Assembly: GCA_028284905.1 (NCBI GenBank)
Contig: JANQQU010000082.1
Location: forward strand, 97,087 to 161,086
From: Calditrichia bacterium
Lineage (GTDB): Bacteria > Calditrichota > Calditrichia > RBG-13-44-9 > J075
Reading direction: 5' to 3'
Length of the DNA stretch: 64,000 nucleotides
Under the pieces are notes generated by a model, which had not been told where the DNA came from, searched no databases, and worked only from the letters and a program-made list of their open reading frames with translations. A program made the position numbers and the translations under genes. This document shows positions 55,190-63,861 of this stretch, in pieces (position 1 is the first letter of the stretch; each line of letters starts with the position of its first letter).

Positions 55190-55654
55190 ATGAAAAAATT
55201 AAATCTGATAATAGCAATTCTCTTCATGCTCGGTTTCGGTTGGAGCTGCTCCTCCGGAGATAGTAACAGCAGCGAGCAACCGGCACAACAGGCAGCAAAC
55301 AACGGATTGAGTCAGTGGGAATTGGAGAATGGCATCGGACCAGTAAAAGCCAAGATGACTCTGAACGCAGTTGATAGCGAACTCGCCGCTTCCGGGGAAA
55401 AGATTTTCGATATGAAATGCATGGCCTGCCACAAAATGGCTGAACGCTATATCGGTCCGGCATTGGGCGATGTCATGCAACGCCGCACCCCGGAGTTTGT
55501 TATGAATATGATGTTAAACCCGGATGAGATGGTCAAAAAACATCCGGAAGTACAAAAGATGCTCGCCACTTATATGGTACCAATGACTTTCCAGAATGTT
55601 AGCGAAGAAGATGGTCGGGCGCTCCTGGAATTTATCCGTGCGAATCAAAAATAA
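55190..55654 (+). CDS. c-type cytochrome lipoprotein of the nos operon
   Basis: A 154-residue monoheme cytochrome. The signal ends with a lipobox-like GWSC (Cys23), followed by a Ser/Asn/Gln-rich linker. The heme site CMACH lies at residues 77-81, and the distal Met is probably in the YMVPMTFQN segment. It should donate electrons to the nitrous oxide reductase encoded next. Clade II nos clusters often contain such small cytochromes. The start has GGAGG five bases upstream. The operator candidate is just before it. Confidence 0.9.
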   Translation: MKKLNLIIAILFMLGFGWSCSSGDSNSSEQPAQQAANNGLSQWELENGIGPVKAKMTLNAVDSELAASGEKIFDMKCMACHKMAERYIGPALGDVMQRRTPEFVMNMMLNPDEMVKKHPEVQKMLATYMVPMTFQNVSEEDGRALLEFIRANQK

Positions 55655-55702
55655 TTCCAATAAAAGGCACGATAATCGTTGCCCTAAAATAGGAGGCGTA
55701 TA

Positions 55703-57670
55703 ATGGAAAAATCATCAATTACCAAGAGACTGGGCATGATAGGCCTGGTTATTACCGTTGCGGTAATGCTCGCGATCGCCTGCGCTACACAGAAGAAAGC
55801 CTCGTTAACCGATGGCAGCGCAGCAGAGGAAGTTTATGTTCCACCCGGCAGCTACGATGAGTATTACAGCTTTTTCTCCGGAGGATTCAGTGGCCAGGTC
55901 ACCGTTTATGGATTGCCCTCCGGACGCTTGTTCCGCATCATTCCAGTGTTTGCACAACATGCCGAAAACGGCTGGGGCTACTCTGAAGAGACCAAAGACA
56001 TGCTGATGACCAGCCACGGATTTGCGCCCTGGGACGACGCTCACCACCCGGAATTGTCGCAAACCGATGGCGTGCCCGATGGCCGCTGGTTGTTTATCAA
56101 CGCGAATAACACGCCCCGGGTGGCTCGGATTAACCTCTCGACTTTTGAAACGGAGGACATTCTCGAAATCCCGAACTCCGGCGGTAACCATGCTTCTCCC
56201 TTTGTAACGCCGAACTCGGAGTACATCGTTGCTTCTACCCGATTCAGTCTGCCGATTCCGCAGAAAGATGTCCCGATTAGCGAATACAAAAAGCATTTCA
56301 AAGGGACGATCACATTTGTTAGCGTCAATCCCGATGATGGTTTAATGGATGTCGCTTTTCAGATTATGGTACCGGGCTACAACTACGATCTCGCACACGC
56401 CGGTAAAGGTCCTTCCAATGGCTGGGCTTTCTTCACCTGTTACAATACCGAGCAGGCCAGCACGCTGCTGGAAGTGAATGCATCCCAGAATGATAAGGAC
56501 TTCATCGCCGCGGTTAACTGGAAACTGGCGGAGCAGGCAATTGCTGAAGGCAATTACAGAACCATGGATGTTGATTATTACCATAACTATCTCGAACATG
56601 GTTCCCGCACAACGATTTCCGAGAACAAAAAATCGGTGAGAATTCTCGACCCGGCATCCGTTCCGGGCTTAATCTACTATCTGCCCACCCCGAAATCTCC
56701 CCATGGCGTCGATGTCGACCCAAGTGGTGAATATATCGTCGGTGGCGGTAAACTTGCTAGCGTTATCCCGGTTCACTCCTTCTCAAAAATGATGACCGCT
56801 ATTGAGAATAAGGAATTTGAGGGTGAAGTCGACGGTATTCCGATTCTGAAATATCAATCCGTTATAGCGGGTGAAGTTCAGAATGCCGGCCTCGGGCCAT
56901 TACATACCGAATTCGATGGAAAGGGCAATGCATATACTTCCGCCTTCATTTCCTCGGAAGTTGTCAAGTGGAAACTCGGCACCTGGGAAGTCGTTGACCG
57001 TATCCAAACCTACTATTCTATCGGACACCTGATGATTCCGGGCGGCGACAGCCAAAAGCCCTGGGGTAAATACCTGGTAGCAATGAATAAGATCACTAAA
57101 GACCGCTATCTGCCGACCGGCCCGGAGCTTTGCCACTCGGCGCAGTTGATCGACATCAGCGGCGATAAGATGCGTTTACTGTTAGACTTCCCCACCATGG
57201 GCGAGCCACATTATGCCCAGGGAATTCCGGCCAGTATTCTCCAACCGAAAACGACGAAAATCTTTCCGATCGAAGACAACACCCATCCTTTCGTTGCAAA
57301 AAGTGAACGGGAGGCCGGTGTGACTCGCGATGGCAGAGACGTTCATGTTAAGATGACCACGATCCGCACACACTTTGCCCCGGATAATATTGAAGGCGTT
57401 AAAGTTGGTGACAGAGTTTATTTTCACATCACCAATCTCGAACAAGACTGGGATGTGCCCCATGGCTTTGCAGTTCAGGGGATGAATACCGCTGAATTGC
57501 TGGTAATGCCAGGCGAAACCCGCACGCTCATTTGGGAAGCGAAGAAAGTCGGCGTCTACCCCTTCTATTGCACGGACTTCTGCTCCGCACTACACCAGGA
57601 GATGTCCGGATATATTCGGGTATCGCCACGAAATTCCAGTATTACCCTGAGCCATAACGCCCAGCGCTAG
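55703..57670 (+). CDS. nosZ: nitrous oxide reductase, Sec-type (clade II)
   Basis: A 655-residue copper enzyme that reduces nitrous oxide to dinitrogen in the periplasm. The leader lacks a twin-arginine motif; a lipobox-like LAIAC places Cys27 as a possible lipid anchor. Residues about 50-530 are the beta-propeller with CuZ, marked by DAHHPELS (near 111) and HGVDVDPSGEYIVGGGK. The C-terminal cupredoxin domain carries CuA: VPHGFAVQGMN and CTDFCSALHQEM (Cys623, Cys627, His631, Met634). The form CTDFC (Asp where clade I has Trp) is characteristic of clade II. The start ATG 55703 has AGGAGG upstream. It follows the cytochrome gene by 48 bases. Confidence 0.97.
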   Translation: MEKSSITKRLGMIGLVITVAVMLAIACATQKKASLTDGSAAEEVYVPPGSYDEYYSFFSGGFSGQVTVYGLPSGRLFRIIPVFAQHAENGWGYSEETKDMLMTSHGFAPWDDAHHPELSQTDGVPDGRWLFINANNTPRVARINLSTFETEDILEIPNSGGNHASPFVTPNSEYIVASTRFSLPIPQKDVPISEYKKHFKGTITFVSVNPDDGLMDVAFQIMVPGYNYDLAHAGKGPSNGWAFFTCYNTEQASTLLEVNASQNDKDFIAAVNWKLAEQAIAEGNYRTMDVDYYHNYLEHGSRTTISENKKSVRILDPASVPGLIYYLPTPKSPHGVDVDPSGEYIVGGGKLASVIPVHSFSKMMTAIENKEFEGEVDGIPILKYQSVIAGEVQNAGLGPLHTEFDGKGNAYTSAFISSEVVKWKLGTWEVVDRIQTYYSIGHLMIPGGDSQKPWGKYLVAMNKITKDRYLPTGPELCHSAQLIDISGDKMRLLLDFPTMGEPHYAQGIPASILQPKTTKIFPIEDNTHPFVAKSEREAGVTRDGRDVHVKMTTIRTHFAPDNIEGVKVGDRVYFHITNLEQDWDVPHGFAVQGMNTAELLVMPGETRTLIWEAKKVGVYPFYCTDFCSALHQEMSGYIRVSPRNSSITLSHNAQR

Positions 57671-57743
57671 TTTTTAATTCTTGTCGGCGACGTCAATACT
57701 GCGTCGCCGGCTGTTTTGCAGTTGTAAATGAAAGGAGTGAAAA

Positions 57744-58439
57744 ATGAATCGGAATGCCAGAATGCTGATGCTAATTGCTTCACTGCTACTGGTTGTGCCA
57801 TATTTCGTTCCGATTTGGGAGATCACCCTGGAAGCCCCGCAGTATCCGGAAGGATTGGGGTTGAAAATCTGGATCGATACTATCGACGGACTAAATCCAC
57901 GTGACCTGGATAAAGTGAACAATTTGAACCACTACATCGGGATGAAGGAGATTGTCCCGGAATCGATTCCGGAACTGAAACTTATGCCGTTTATTGTTGG
58001 ATTTATGTTAATTTTCGGATTGCTAACCGCCTACTTCGCCCGGCCGGCCCTGGTTTATAGCTGGACAGTGCTTTTTATTATAGTTGCCATTATCGGCCTG
58101 GTGGATTTCTACCTTTGGGAATATGATTATGGCCATAATCTTGATCCCACGGCGGCAATCAAAATCCCTGGTATGAGTTATCAGCCACCACTCATTGGCA
58201 GTAAGCAGCTACTTAATTTTGTCGCGATATCTCTACCGGACATCGGTGGATACAGCATTTTTATCGCGATTCTTCTTGGTGTAATCGCTTCTTACACAAC
58301 CTTTAAATCGTCGAAAAACAAAACCAGGATCTCGAACAATGAAACCGCTCAGGATGCTGATTCAGGCACTACTGCCAGGCGTACTGCTACTACTGACAAG
58401 TTGCACGCCGGCCCCGGTGCCCATTCAATACGGTCATGA
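57744..58439 (+). CDS. nos-associated membrane protein of clade II clusters (NosB-like)
   Basis: A 231-residue membrane protein. Residues 1-25 form a helix; residues 26-85 are a periplasmic stretch with the motif EAPQYPEGLGLKIWID and VNNLNHYIGMKEI; three more helices follow (about 92-112, 118-138 and 180-200). This motif set is regularly found in nos clusters of Bacteroidota and relatives, next to nosL and nosD. Its role is unknown. The C terminus (residues about 195-231) is charged and without structure, and its coding region overlaps nosL by 101 bases in a different frame; a stop may be lost here. The start has AAAGGAG upstream. Confidence 0.85.
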   Translation: MNRNARMLMLIASLLLVVPYFVPIWEITLEAPQYPEGLGLKIWIDTIDGLNPRDLDKVNNLNHYIGMKEIVPESIPELKLMPFIVGFMLIFGLLTAYFARPALVYSWTVLFIIVAIIGLVDFYLWEYDYGHNLDPTAAIKIPGMSYQPPLIGSKQLLNFVAISLPDIGGYSIFIAILLGVIASYTTFKSSKNKTRISNNETAQDADSGTTARRTATTDKLHAGPGAHSIRS

Positions 58440-58824
58440 TAGTTGCGCCCACTGCCGGATGATGATCACCGATCATCAGTATGGCGCGGAGATGTTATTG
58501 ACGACCGGTAAAGCATATACTTTCGACTCCATCGAATGCATGAGTGCTTTCCAGAATGCCGGTAACCTGGCTGAGAAGAAAATTCATTCGCTGTGGGTAA
58601 CAGACTTTGCGGCACCGGGTAATCTGATCAACACCAGCGATGCGATTTTTCTGCACAGCGATAACCTCCGCAGCCCCATGGGAATGAATTTATCCGCATA
58701 TAGTAATCAGGCAGCAGCAGCGCAGCAATTATCCCGTTTCGGCGGTAATATTGTCGAATGGCCAGAACTGACTCAGTTAGTGCAGGCCGCCTGGAGCAAC
58801 AATCAGCAAACCGGTCATCATTAA
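58339..58824 (+). CDS. nosL: NosL copper-binding lipoprotein
   Basis: A 161-residue outer or inner membrane lipoprotein that delivers Cu(I) for assembly of the nitrous oxide reductase CuZ site. The leader has a lipobox LLTSC (Cys22). The copper site is formed by the CAHCRMM motif (Cys37, Cys40, Met) and the downstream SIECMSAF element. Its first 101 bases overlap the preceding membrane protein gene. It precedes a minimal hairpin and nosD. Confidence 0.93.
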   Translation: MKPLRMLIQALLPGVLLLLTSCTPAPVPIQYGHDSCAHCRMMITDHQYGAEMLLTTGKAYTFDSIECMSAFQNAGNLAEKKIHSLWVTDFAAPGNLINTSDAIFLHSDNLRSPMGMNLSAYSNQAAAAQQLSRFGGNIVEWPELTQLVQAAWSNNQQTGHH

Positions 58825-58843
58825 GAAATGTTCAATTTCAATT

Positions 58844-58871
58844 TGTCATTGCCCCTTTCGGGGCGATGACA
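58844..58871. repeat. minimal TGTCATTGC hairpin between nosL and nosD
   Basis: TGTCATTGCCCC (58844-58855) pairs with GGGGCGATGACA (58860-58871), one T-G wobble, TTTC loop. It uses the outer arms of the TGTCATTGCGAG repeat family without the inner part. In the mRNA it could shield the nosD start or stabilise the upstream transcript. Confidence 0.75.
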
Positions 58872-58892
58872 GAAATAACGCAGAGATTAACT

Positions 58893-60152
58893 ATGAAAAA
58901 GTTTTTCCTTATCCTGATCATCCTCAGCGGCAGCTTCCTGACGGCGAAAGAGATTACCGTTTCGCCAGATAAAGCGCCGCGGACACTCACTGCCGCATTA
59001 ATGCAGGCAGAAGATGGAGATCGCATTTATGTCCAGCCGGGCATATATCGGGAAGGAGAAATTGTCATCAATAAATCGGTAGAGATTATCGGGGAGAACT
59101 TCCCGGTATTTGATGGTGAAAGTCAGCACCAGCTTTTTACAGTAGAAGCAGATAGTGTGGTTATTCGCGGACTGGTTATCAAGGACTGTGGTGTCAGCTT
59201 TATCGATGATAAAGCCGGTATTAAAGTGCTTGAAACGAAGGGCTGTGTTATTGAGGGGAATCGCCTGGAAGGGAATTTTTTCGGTATTTACCTAGCGAAG
59301 TCGCAGGGCACCCGGGTGATCAATAATGATATTCGCAGCAATGCGACATCCGAAGCAGCTTCCGGTAATGGCATCCACCTTTGGTATTGCAAAGATGCCG
59401 ATATCCACGACAATCGCATTGAGGGGCATCGCGACGGCATCTATTTCGAGTTTGTGCAGGATGGCAACATCAGCGGTAATTTCAGCACGAAGAATCTCCG
59501 CTATGGTTTACATTTTATGTTCTCCGATCGCTGCGAATACCGGGAGAACAGCTTCATCAATAATGGCGCCGGCGTCGCCGTAATGTATACAAAAAACGTC
59601 CTGATGATCAACAATCGTTTCGCCGACAACTGGGGCAGCGCGGCATTCGGCTTATTGCTGAAAGACATCACCGATAGCAAAATTAGCGGCAACACTTTTT
59701 CCCGGAATTCCATCGGTATTTTTGCCGAAAATTCCGGACGGATGACCGTCGAGCAAAATGATTTTAATGACAATGGCTGGGCGGTGAAAATTATGGCGAA
59801 TTGTATGGAGAATGTCTTTCAGGAGAACAATTTTCTCAATAACTCTTTCGATGTCGCCACAAACAGCAGGAATAACTTTAATCGCTTCGAACGAAATTAC
59901 TGGAGCGCCTACCAGGGATACGACCTTGATCGTGATGGCTATGGTGATGTGCCGTTTCGACCGGTCCGTCTCTTTTCCCTGATTGTCGAGCAAAACTCCA
60001 CAGCGTTGGTATTGCAACGTAGCCTGTTTATCGACGTGCTGGACATGGCCGAGCGGGTTTTACCAATTTTAACCCCGGAAACGCTGATCGATGAACAACC
60101 GGCTTTGCGCAGAATTCCAAGATCATCCGGCGATGTCACTGCCGGAAAGTAA
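58893..60152 (+). CDS. nosD: NosD copper-site maturation protein (parallel beta-helix)
   Basis: A 419-residue periplasmic protein needed for building the CuZ site. The start is ATG 58893, where the signal peptide begins (KKFFLILIILSGSFLTAKE); a longer frame to 58758 overlaps nosL and is not supported. Residues about 25-330 are pectate-lyase-like beta-helix (PbH1) repeats, for example CVIEGNRLEGNFFGIYLAKS and NGIHLWYCKDADIHDNRIEG. The C-terminal part ends the helix with NRFERNYWSAYQGYDLDRDGYGD in the form typical of NosD. Confidence 0.95.
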   Translation: MKKFFLILIILSGSFLTAKEITVSPDKAPRTLTAALMQAEDGDRIYVQPGIYREGEIVINKSVEIIGENFPVFDGESQHQLFTVEADSVVIRGLVIKDCGVSFIDDKAGIKVLETKGCVIEGNRLEGNFFGIYLAKSQGTRVINNDIRSNATSEAASGNGIHLWYCKDADIHDNRIEGHRDGIYFEFVQDGNISGNFSTKNLRYGLHFMFSDRCEYRENSFINNGAGVAVMYTKNVLMINNRFADNWGSAAFGLLLKDITDSKISGNTFSRNSIGIFAENSGRMTVEQNDFNDNGWAVKIMANCMENVFQENNFLNNSFDVATNSRNNFNRFERNYWSAYQGYDLDRDGYGDVPFRPVRLFSLIVEQNSTALVLQRSLFIDVLDMAERVLPILTPETLIDEQPALRRIPRSSGDVTAGK

Positions 60153-60181
60153 GCCATCAACCTTAGCTGTCAGAGGATATT

Positions 60182-60892
60182 ATGATTCAGATAAGCGGAT
60201 TAAAAAAACAATTTGGGAAATTGGAGGTTTTGAAGGGGATTGACCTTACCCTCAATACCGGCAATGTTACTGCAATTGTTGGCCACAATGGCTCCGGGAA
60301 AACAACGCTTATTAAAGCCATTCTCGGGCTGGTGGGAGCCGATAGCGGAAAGATTTTCGTTAATGACACCCGGGTGAATGGCGACGTCCGCTACAAAGCA
60401 GAAATCGGCTATATGCCGCAGATTGCCCGCTTTCCGGAGAATCTCACCGTTGCGGAAATCATTACGCTCATCAAGGATTTGCGGGAGGAAGAAAGTGCAA
60501 CAGACGATTTTTTGTATGACGCGTTCGACCTGGCAAAAGAAGCGGACAAACCCTTGCGCACACTTTCCGGGGGCACTCGCCAAAAAGTAAGCGCTGTTAT
60601 CGCCTTTCTCTTTCAGCCGAAAATTCTCATTCTTGATGAACCGACCGCCGGGCTGGATCCGCTTTCCAGCAGCATTTTGCAGGATAAAATTCTGGAGGAA
60701 CGGCGCAATGGAAAAACGATTATTCTCACCTCTCACATCATGAGTGAAATTGAAGCGCTGGCCGATGAATTGGTTTATTTGCAGGACGGGGAAATATTCT
60801 ACAACGGCCACTTGAAAAGCATGCTGAGAAATACCGGGGAGAAGAAACTGGAACGGGCCATTGCTCGCCTAATTGAAGGAGCCGCCGCATGA
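60182..60892 (+). CDS. nosF: NosF ABC transporter ATPase
   Basis: A 236-residue ATPase of the NosDFY transporter. Walker A is GHNGSGKTTL, the Q-loop lies in EIGYMPQ, the ABC signature is LSGGTRQK, Walker B is ILILDEPTAGLDP, and the H-loop is LTSHIMSEI. It energises delivery of sulfur or copper-site precursors for NosZ together with NosD and NosY. The start follows nosD by 29 bases, and its stop overlaps the nosY start by four bases (ATGA). Confidence 0.96.
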   Translation: MIQISGLKKQFGKLEVLKGIDLTLNTGNVTAIVGHNGSGKTTLIKAILGLVGADSGKIFVNDTRVNGDVRYKAEIGYMPQIARFPENLTVAEIITLIKDLREEESATDDFLYDAFDLAKEADKPLRTLSGGTRQKVSAVIAFLFQPKILILDEPTAGLDPLSSSILQDKILEERRNGKTIILTSHIMSEIEALADELVYLQDGEIFYNGHLKSMLRNTGEKKLERAIARLIEGAAA

Positions 60893-61680
60893 AAGCGCTA
60901 AGAAAGATCATCAAATATGAACTACAGAATATTCTGCGCAGCAAATGGATTCTTATTTACACCCTTTTCTTTTTTCTACTCACCGACAGTTTATTCCGCT
61001 TCGGCGGTAGCAGCGGGAAAGTAGTGCTTAGCCTGATGAATGTTATTCTCTTAATCATTCCATTGGTAAGCGTGGTGTTTGGGGTGATGTATCTTTACAA
61101 TTCCCGGGAATATATCGAGCTGATGCTTTCCCAACCCCTGAAGCGCCGCACGCTATTTCTCGGCCTCTACATCGGGTTAACACTGCCCCTGACGCTGGGA
61201 TTTTTAATTGGCAGCGGTCTGCCATTCCTCGTCCATGGCGTGGATATTGTCGCCCATCAGGCGATCGTTTTCATGCTTTTGCTCTCTGGTATCTTCCTGA
61301 CGATTATCTTCGTTGCGCTGGCTTTTCTAATTTCTACCGTGCATGAAGACCGGGTGAAAGGTCTGGGAACCGCAATCATCAGCTGGCTGCTTTTTGCGAT
61401 CATCTATGACGGCCTGATTCTGATGATCACCTATATGTTTATCGATTACCCCCTGGAGAAGCCGGTCATCGCCTTAACGCTCCTCAATCCCATCGACCTG
61501 GCGCGCATCCTGATTATGCTCAAGCTGGACATCGCCGCCCTGATGGGCTATACCGGTGCAGTTTTCGAGAAGTTCTTTGCCGGCTCCCTGGGCTTGTTTA
61601 TTTCCTTTCTCAGCTTGATTCTTTGGTCCACACTACCGATATGGATCGGCAGCCGAATGTTTGAGCGCAAAGATTTTTAG
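60889..61680 (+). CDS. nosY: NosY ABC transporter permease
   Basis: A 263-residue membrane protein with six helices forming the channel part of NosDFY. It has the ABC-2-type layout: a first helix after KYELQNILRSKWILIYTLFF, the segment SREYIELMLSQPLKRRTLFLG (amphipathic coupling helix) and TLLNPIDLARILIMLKLDIAALMGYTG in the last third, which is characteristic of NosY. It overlaps nosF by four bases. A terminator hairpin follows at 61722-61760. Confidence 0.95.
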   Translation: MKALRKIIKYELQNILRSKWILIYTLFFFLLTDSLFRFGGSSGKVVLSLMNVILLIIPLVSVVFGVMYLYNSREYIELMLSQPLKRRTLFLGLYIGLTLPLTLGFLIGSGLPFLVHGVDIVAHQAIVFMLLLSGIFLTIIFVALAFLISTVHEDRVKGLGTAIISWLLFAIIYDGLILMITYMFIDYPLEKPVIALTLLNPIDLARILIMLKLDIAALMGYTGAVFEKFFAGSLGLFISFLSLILWSTLPIWIGSRMFERKDF

Positions 61681-61721
61681 ACAACAAAGATTTCATCGTA
61701 GTGGCGTATCCTCCGAACAGG

Positions 61722-61760
61722 CAGGGGTTTCGATCTGGCAACCGAAACCCCTGTTTTTCT
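61722..61760 (+). terminator. intrinsic terminator of the nos operon
   Basis: A perfect 11-bp stem, CAGGGGTTTCG (61722-61732) with CGAAACCCCTG (61743-61753), 10-base loop, followed by TTTTTCTATTT. It lies 42 bases after the nosY stop codon. Confidence 0.9.
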
Positions 61761-61826
61761 ATTTAGCTTCACACTACAGCCATTATCCTTTATCCGATAT
61801 TGCACGCTAATATATTCTTTAACCTT

Positions 61827-61971
61827 CATTCATCCTGAGCCCGTCGAAGGGTGAATCATTGTTGAGGATTTCCCTTAAAAGGACAAAATCCAACAACTCT
61901 TCAAACAAGTATTCATATCCAAGACCATACTGATAAAGAATTTTCACCCTTCGATAAGCTCAGGATGAATG
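61827..61971. repeat. TTCATCCTGAGC inverted repeat element, about 145 bp
   Basis: Arms 61827-61855 and 61943-61971 (CATTCATCCTGAGC..GAAGGGTGAA) pair over 29 bases with three differences. The words CATCCTGAGCCxGTCGAAGG and their complement belong to an interspersed repeat known from many unrelated bacteria. The 87 bases between contain no gene. It sits in the 415-base gap between nosY and the hydrolase gene; the rest of the gap is the terminator and AT-rich sequence. Confidence 0.8.
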
Positions 61972-62095
61972 GGGGCTTCTCCTCTCTCCCAAACGGGAGC
62001 TTGGGAAAGAGCGATGTGAAGACAAAAAAACTAGCAGATGTATTACCCAAAAAACAGCTTGGATCGCATCAAATCTCTTATCTAATTCCCGCTGT

Positions 62096-62902
62096 ATGAA
62101 AAGCATTGACACCTGGAAAGCAAATTTCTCCACCACCCTACGCAGGATAATACGCGCCTACCGCATCTCCCTCAGTTTTATCGGCATCGGCTTCCTTTTG
62201 CTGATCTATGATCGGGGATGTCAATTCAGCCTCACTCCGGATACTACCGGGCAGCAGGCTTATATTTTTCAGCACGATGATACTACTCTGGATTATCTCT
62301 TACACCTACCCAGCAATTATGACGAGCGCCGAAGCTGGCCGGTCATTCTCTATCTGCACGGCGCATCTCTTCGTGGCAGTAATGTGGAAAAAGTAAAACA
62401 ATACGGATTAGCAGCGAAGGCTGCCCGGGAACCGAACTTCCCATTCATGTTAATTTCGCCGCAATGTCCTTCTGAGAAAGGATGGCATGATATCGATGAT
62501 GCAGTGCTGGCTTTGCTGGATGATGTCATAAACCGCTATGCGGCAGACGATCGTCGTGTTTACCTCACCGGTGTTAGCCTGGGAGGCAGCGGCGCCTGGC
62601 ACCTGGCAGCAAAAGCGCCGGATCGCTTCGCTGCACTCGCCCCGCTCTGCGGTTATGGCAATCCACAAAAAGCCGATGTTTATCGGGATCTGCCAGTGTG
62701 GATTTTCCATGGCGCAAAGGACAAATTGGTGCCAGTTCGCTTTTCCGACGACATGTATGCTGCCCTGCGCAAGACTGGCGCCACCGTCAAATTTTCCCGC
62801 TTTAAAAATGCCGGACATAATATTGTCGAACAGGTCTATCAGGATCCCGATTTATACGACTGGTTTCGCAAACAACGCACCGGCAGCTTCTTCCCCCCAT
62901 AA
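62096..62902 (+). CDS. alpha/beta hydrolase (esterase/peptidase-like), membrane-anchored or exported
   Basis: A 268-residue protein with an N-terminal hydrophobic segment (SLSFIGIGFLLLIYD, residues about 23-38) followed by DRGCQ, which may be a lipobox or anchor. The hydrolase core is ILYLHGASLRGS (oxyanion hole), YLTGVSLGGSGAW with the nucleophile Ser161, the Asp in HGAKDKLVPV, and the His in NAGHNIVEQVY. It resembles the phospholipase/carboxylesterase and prolyl-oligopeptidase-type esterases used for polymer breakdown. The substrate is not clear. No ribosome site is apparent before ATG 62096, so the start is uncertain. Confidence 0.85.
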   Translation: MKSIDTWKANFSTTLRRIIRAYRISLSFIGIGFLLLIYDRGCQFSLTPDTTGQQAYIFQHDDTTLDYLLHLPSNYDERRSWPVILYLHGASLRGSNVEKVKQYGLAAKAAREPNFPFMLISPQCPSEKGWHDIDDAVLALLDDVINRYAADDRRVYLTGVSLGGSGAWHLAAKAPDRFAALAPLCGYGNPQKADVYRDLPVWIFHGAKDKLVPVRFSDDMYAALRKTGATVKFSRFKNAGHNIVEQVYQDPDLYDWFRKQRTGSFFPP

Positions 62903-62979
62903 TGATGTAGTATCCTCCTCACATCAATGTTTCTCATATTGCCATATCATTATGAAGAATATTTATTGAAGGAGATATC

Positions 62980-63861
62980 ATGCGTTTTCAATCCACACTA
63001 AACATATTTTTGCTAATTTTGCTTGGCAACCTTGCGCCGGCGCAAAGTCAGAATGGCCAGGCGGCGAATGGGGCTGCAGAAAAATTTGCCGGATGGAATA
63101 TCGAATATCGAATGGCGGAAAGCTGGCAGGTTTCGCAAACCTATGGCCGGCTGCAAGTGCTCACTTCCGGCAGCCATGCCGGGCATATTTTTATCGCGCC
63201 GGGGATGTATAGCAACATTAATGATGTCATGCCGGATTTAGGTACATTTCTGCAGGGAATGAATCTCACCGCTTATCCCGTGGATCAATTAGCACCGGCA
63301 ACCATTAACGGCAAGCAAGGCCTGTCCGGCGTCTACACGGTATACGATCAGATGGGGAAAACTTATAAAAGCAGGGTTATTTCCGTGTTTACGCCTCATG
63401 GTACCGGCGTCAACCTGGTTGCAATGGTAGCACCGGATAAGTACGAACCACTCGCCGCAACTCTGGAAAATATTGCAGCGAGTATACGCGCCACTGCCCC
63501 GACGGTAAATCAGCAAGCAGTTGCAGCGCTGGCCGGGCGCTGGGTTTATTACGATGGCGCGCATACATCGAGCATTGCCAATAGCGGCTACACCTCCCGT
63601 TCATACCAGGAGAATGTCTATTTTGATGGCAGAGGGAACTATCAATGGTCATCCTCCGGGCATGTATCGGTAGATAGCCGCGTAACTGCCGGTGGCTATA
63701 GCAGCGGCGCATCGAACTTCAACAACAACAGCGACCAGGGCACTTATCATATTATCGGCAATGTGCTGATCGTTAAAGGACGGCATGGGCAGTTTGTTTA
63801 TGATATTGTCTTACAGGGCGGTAAACTGATTGCCGGTGGCAAAACCTATCTGCGGGAGTAG
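62980..63861 (+). CDS. secreted hypothetical protein, 293 residues
   Basis: An exported protein with a signal peptide (residues 1-22, ending LAPAQS). Residues about 35-175 form a region with GWNIEYRMAESWQ and the repeated alternation of strands seen in lipid- or ligand-binding barrels. Residues about 185-293, from AALAGRWVYYDG to AGGKTYLRE, look like a separate lipocalin- or META-like domain rich in Tyr, Ser and Asn. I do not recognise either family with confidence. The start ATG 62980 has AAGGAG upstream. It follows the hydrolase gene by 77 bases and may share its transcript. Confidence 0.8.
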   Translation: MRFQSTLNIFLLILLGNLAPAQSQNGQAANGAAEKFAGWNIEYRMAESWQVSQTYGRLQVLTSGSHAGHIFIAPGMYSNINDVMPDLGTFLQGMNLTAYPVDQLAPATINGKQGLSGVYTVYDQMGKTYKSRVISVFTPHGTGVNLVAMVAPDKYEPLAATLENIAASIRATAPTVNQQAVAALAGRWVYYDGAHTSSIANSGYTSRSYQENVYFDGRGNYQWSSSGHVSVDSRVTAGGYSSGASNFNNNSDQGTYHIIGNVLIVKGRHGQFVYDIVLQGGKLIAGGKTYLRE

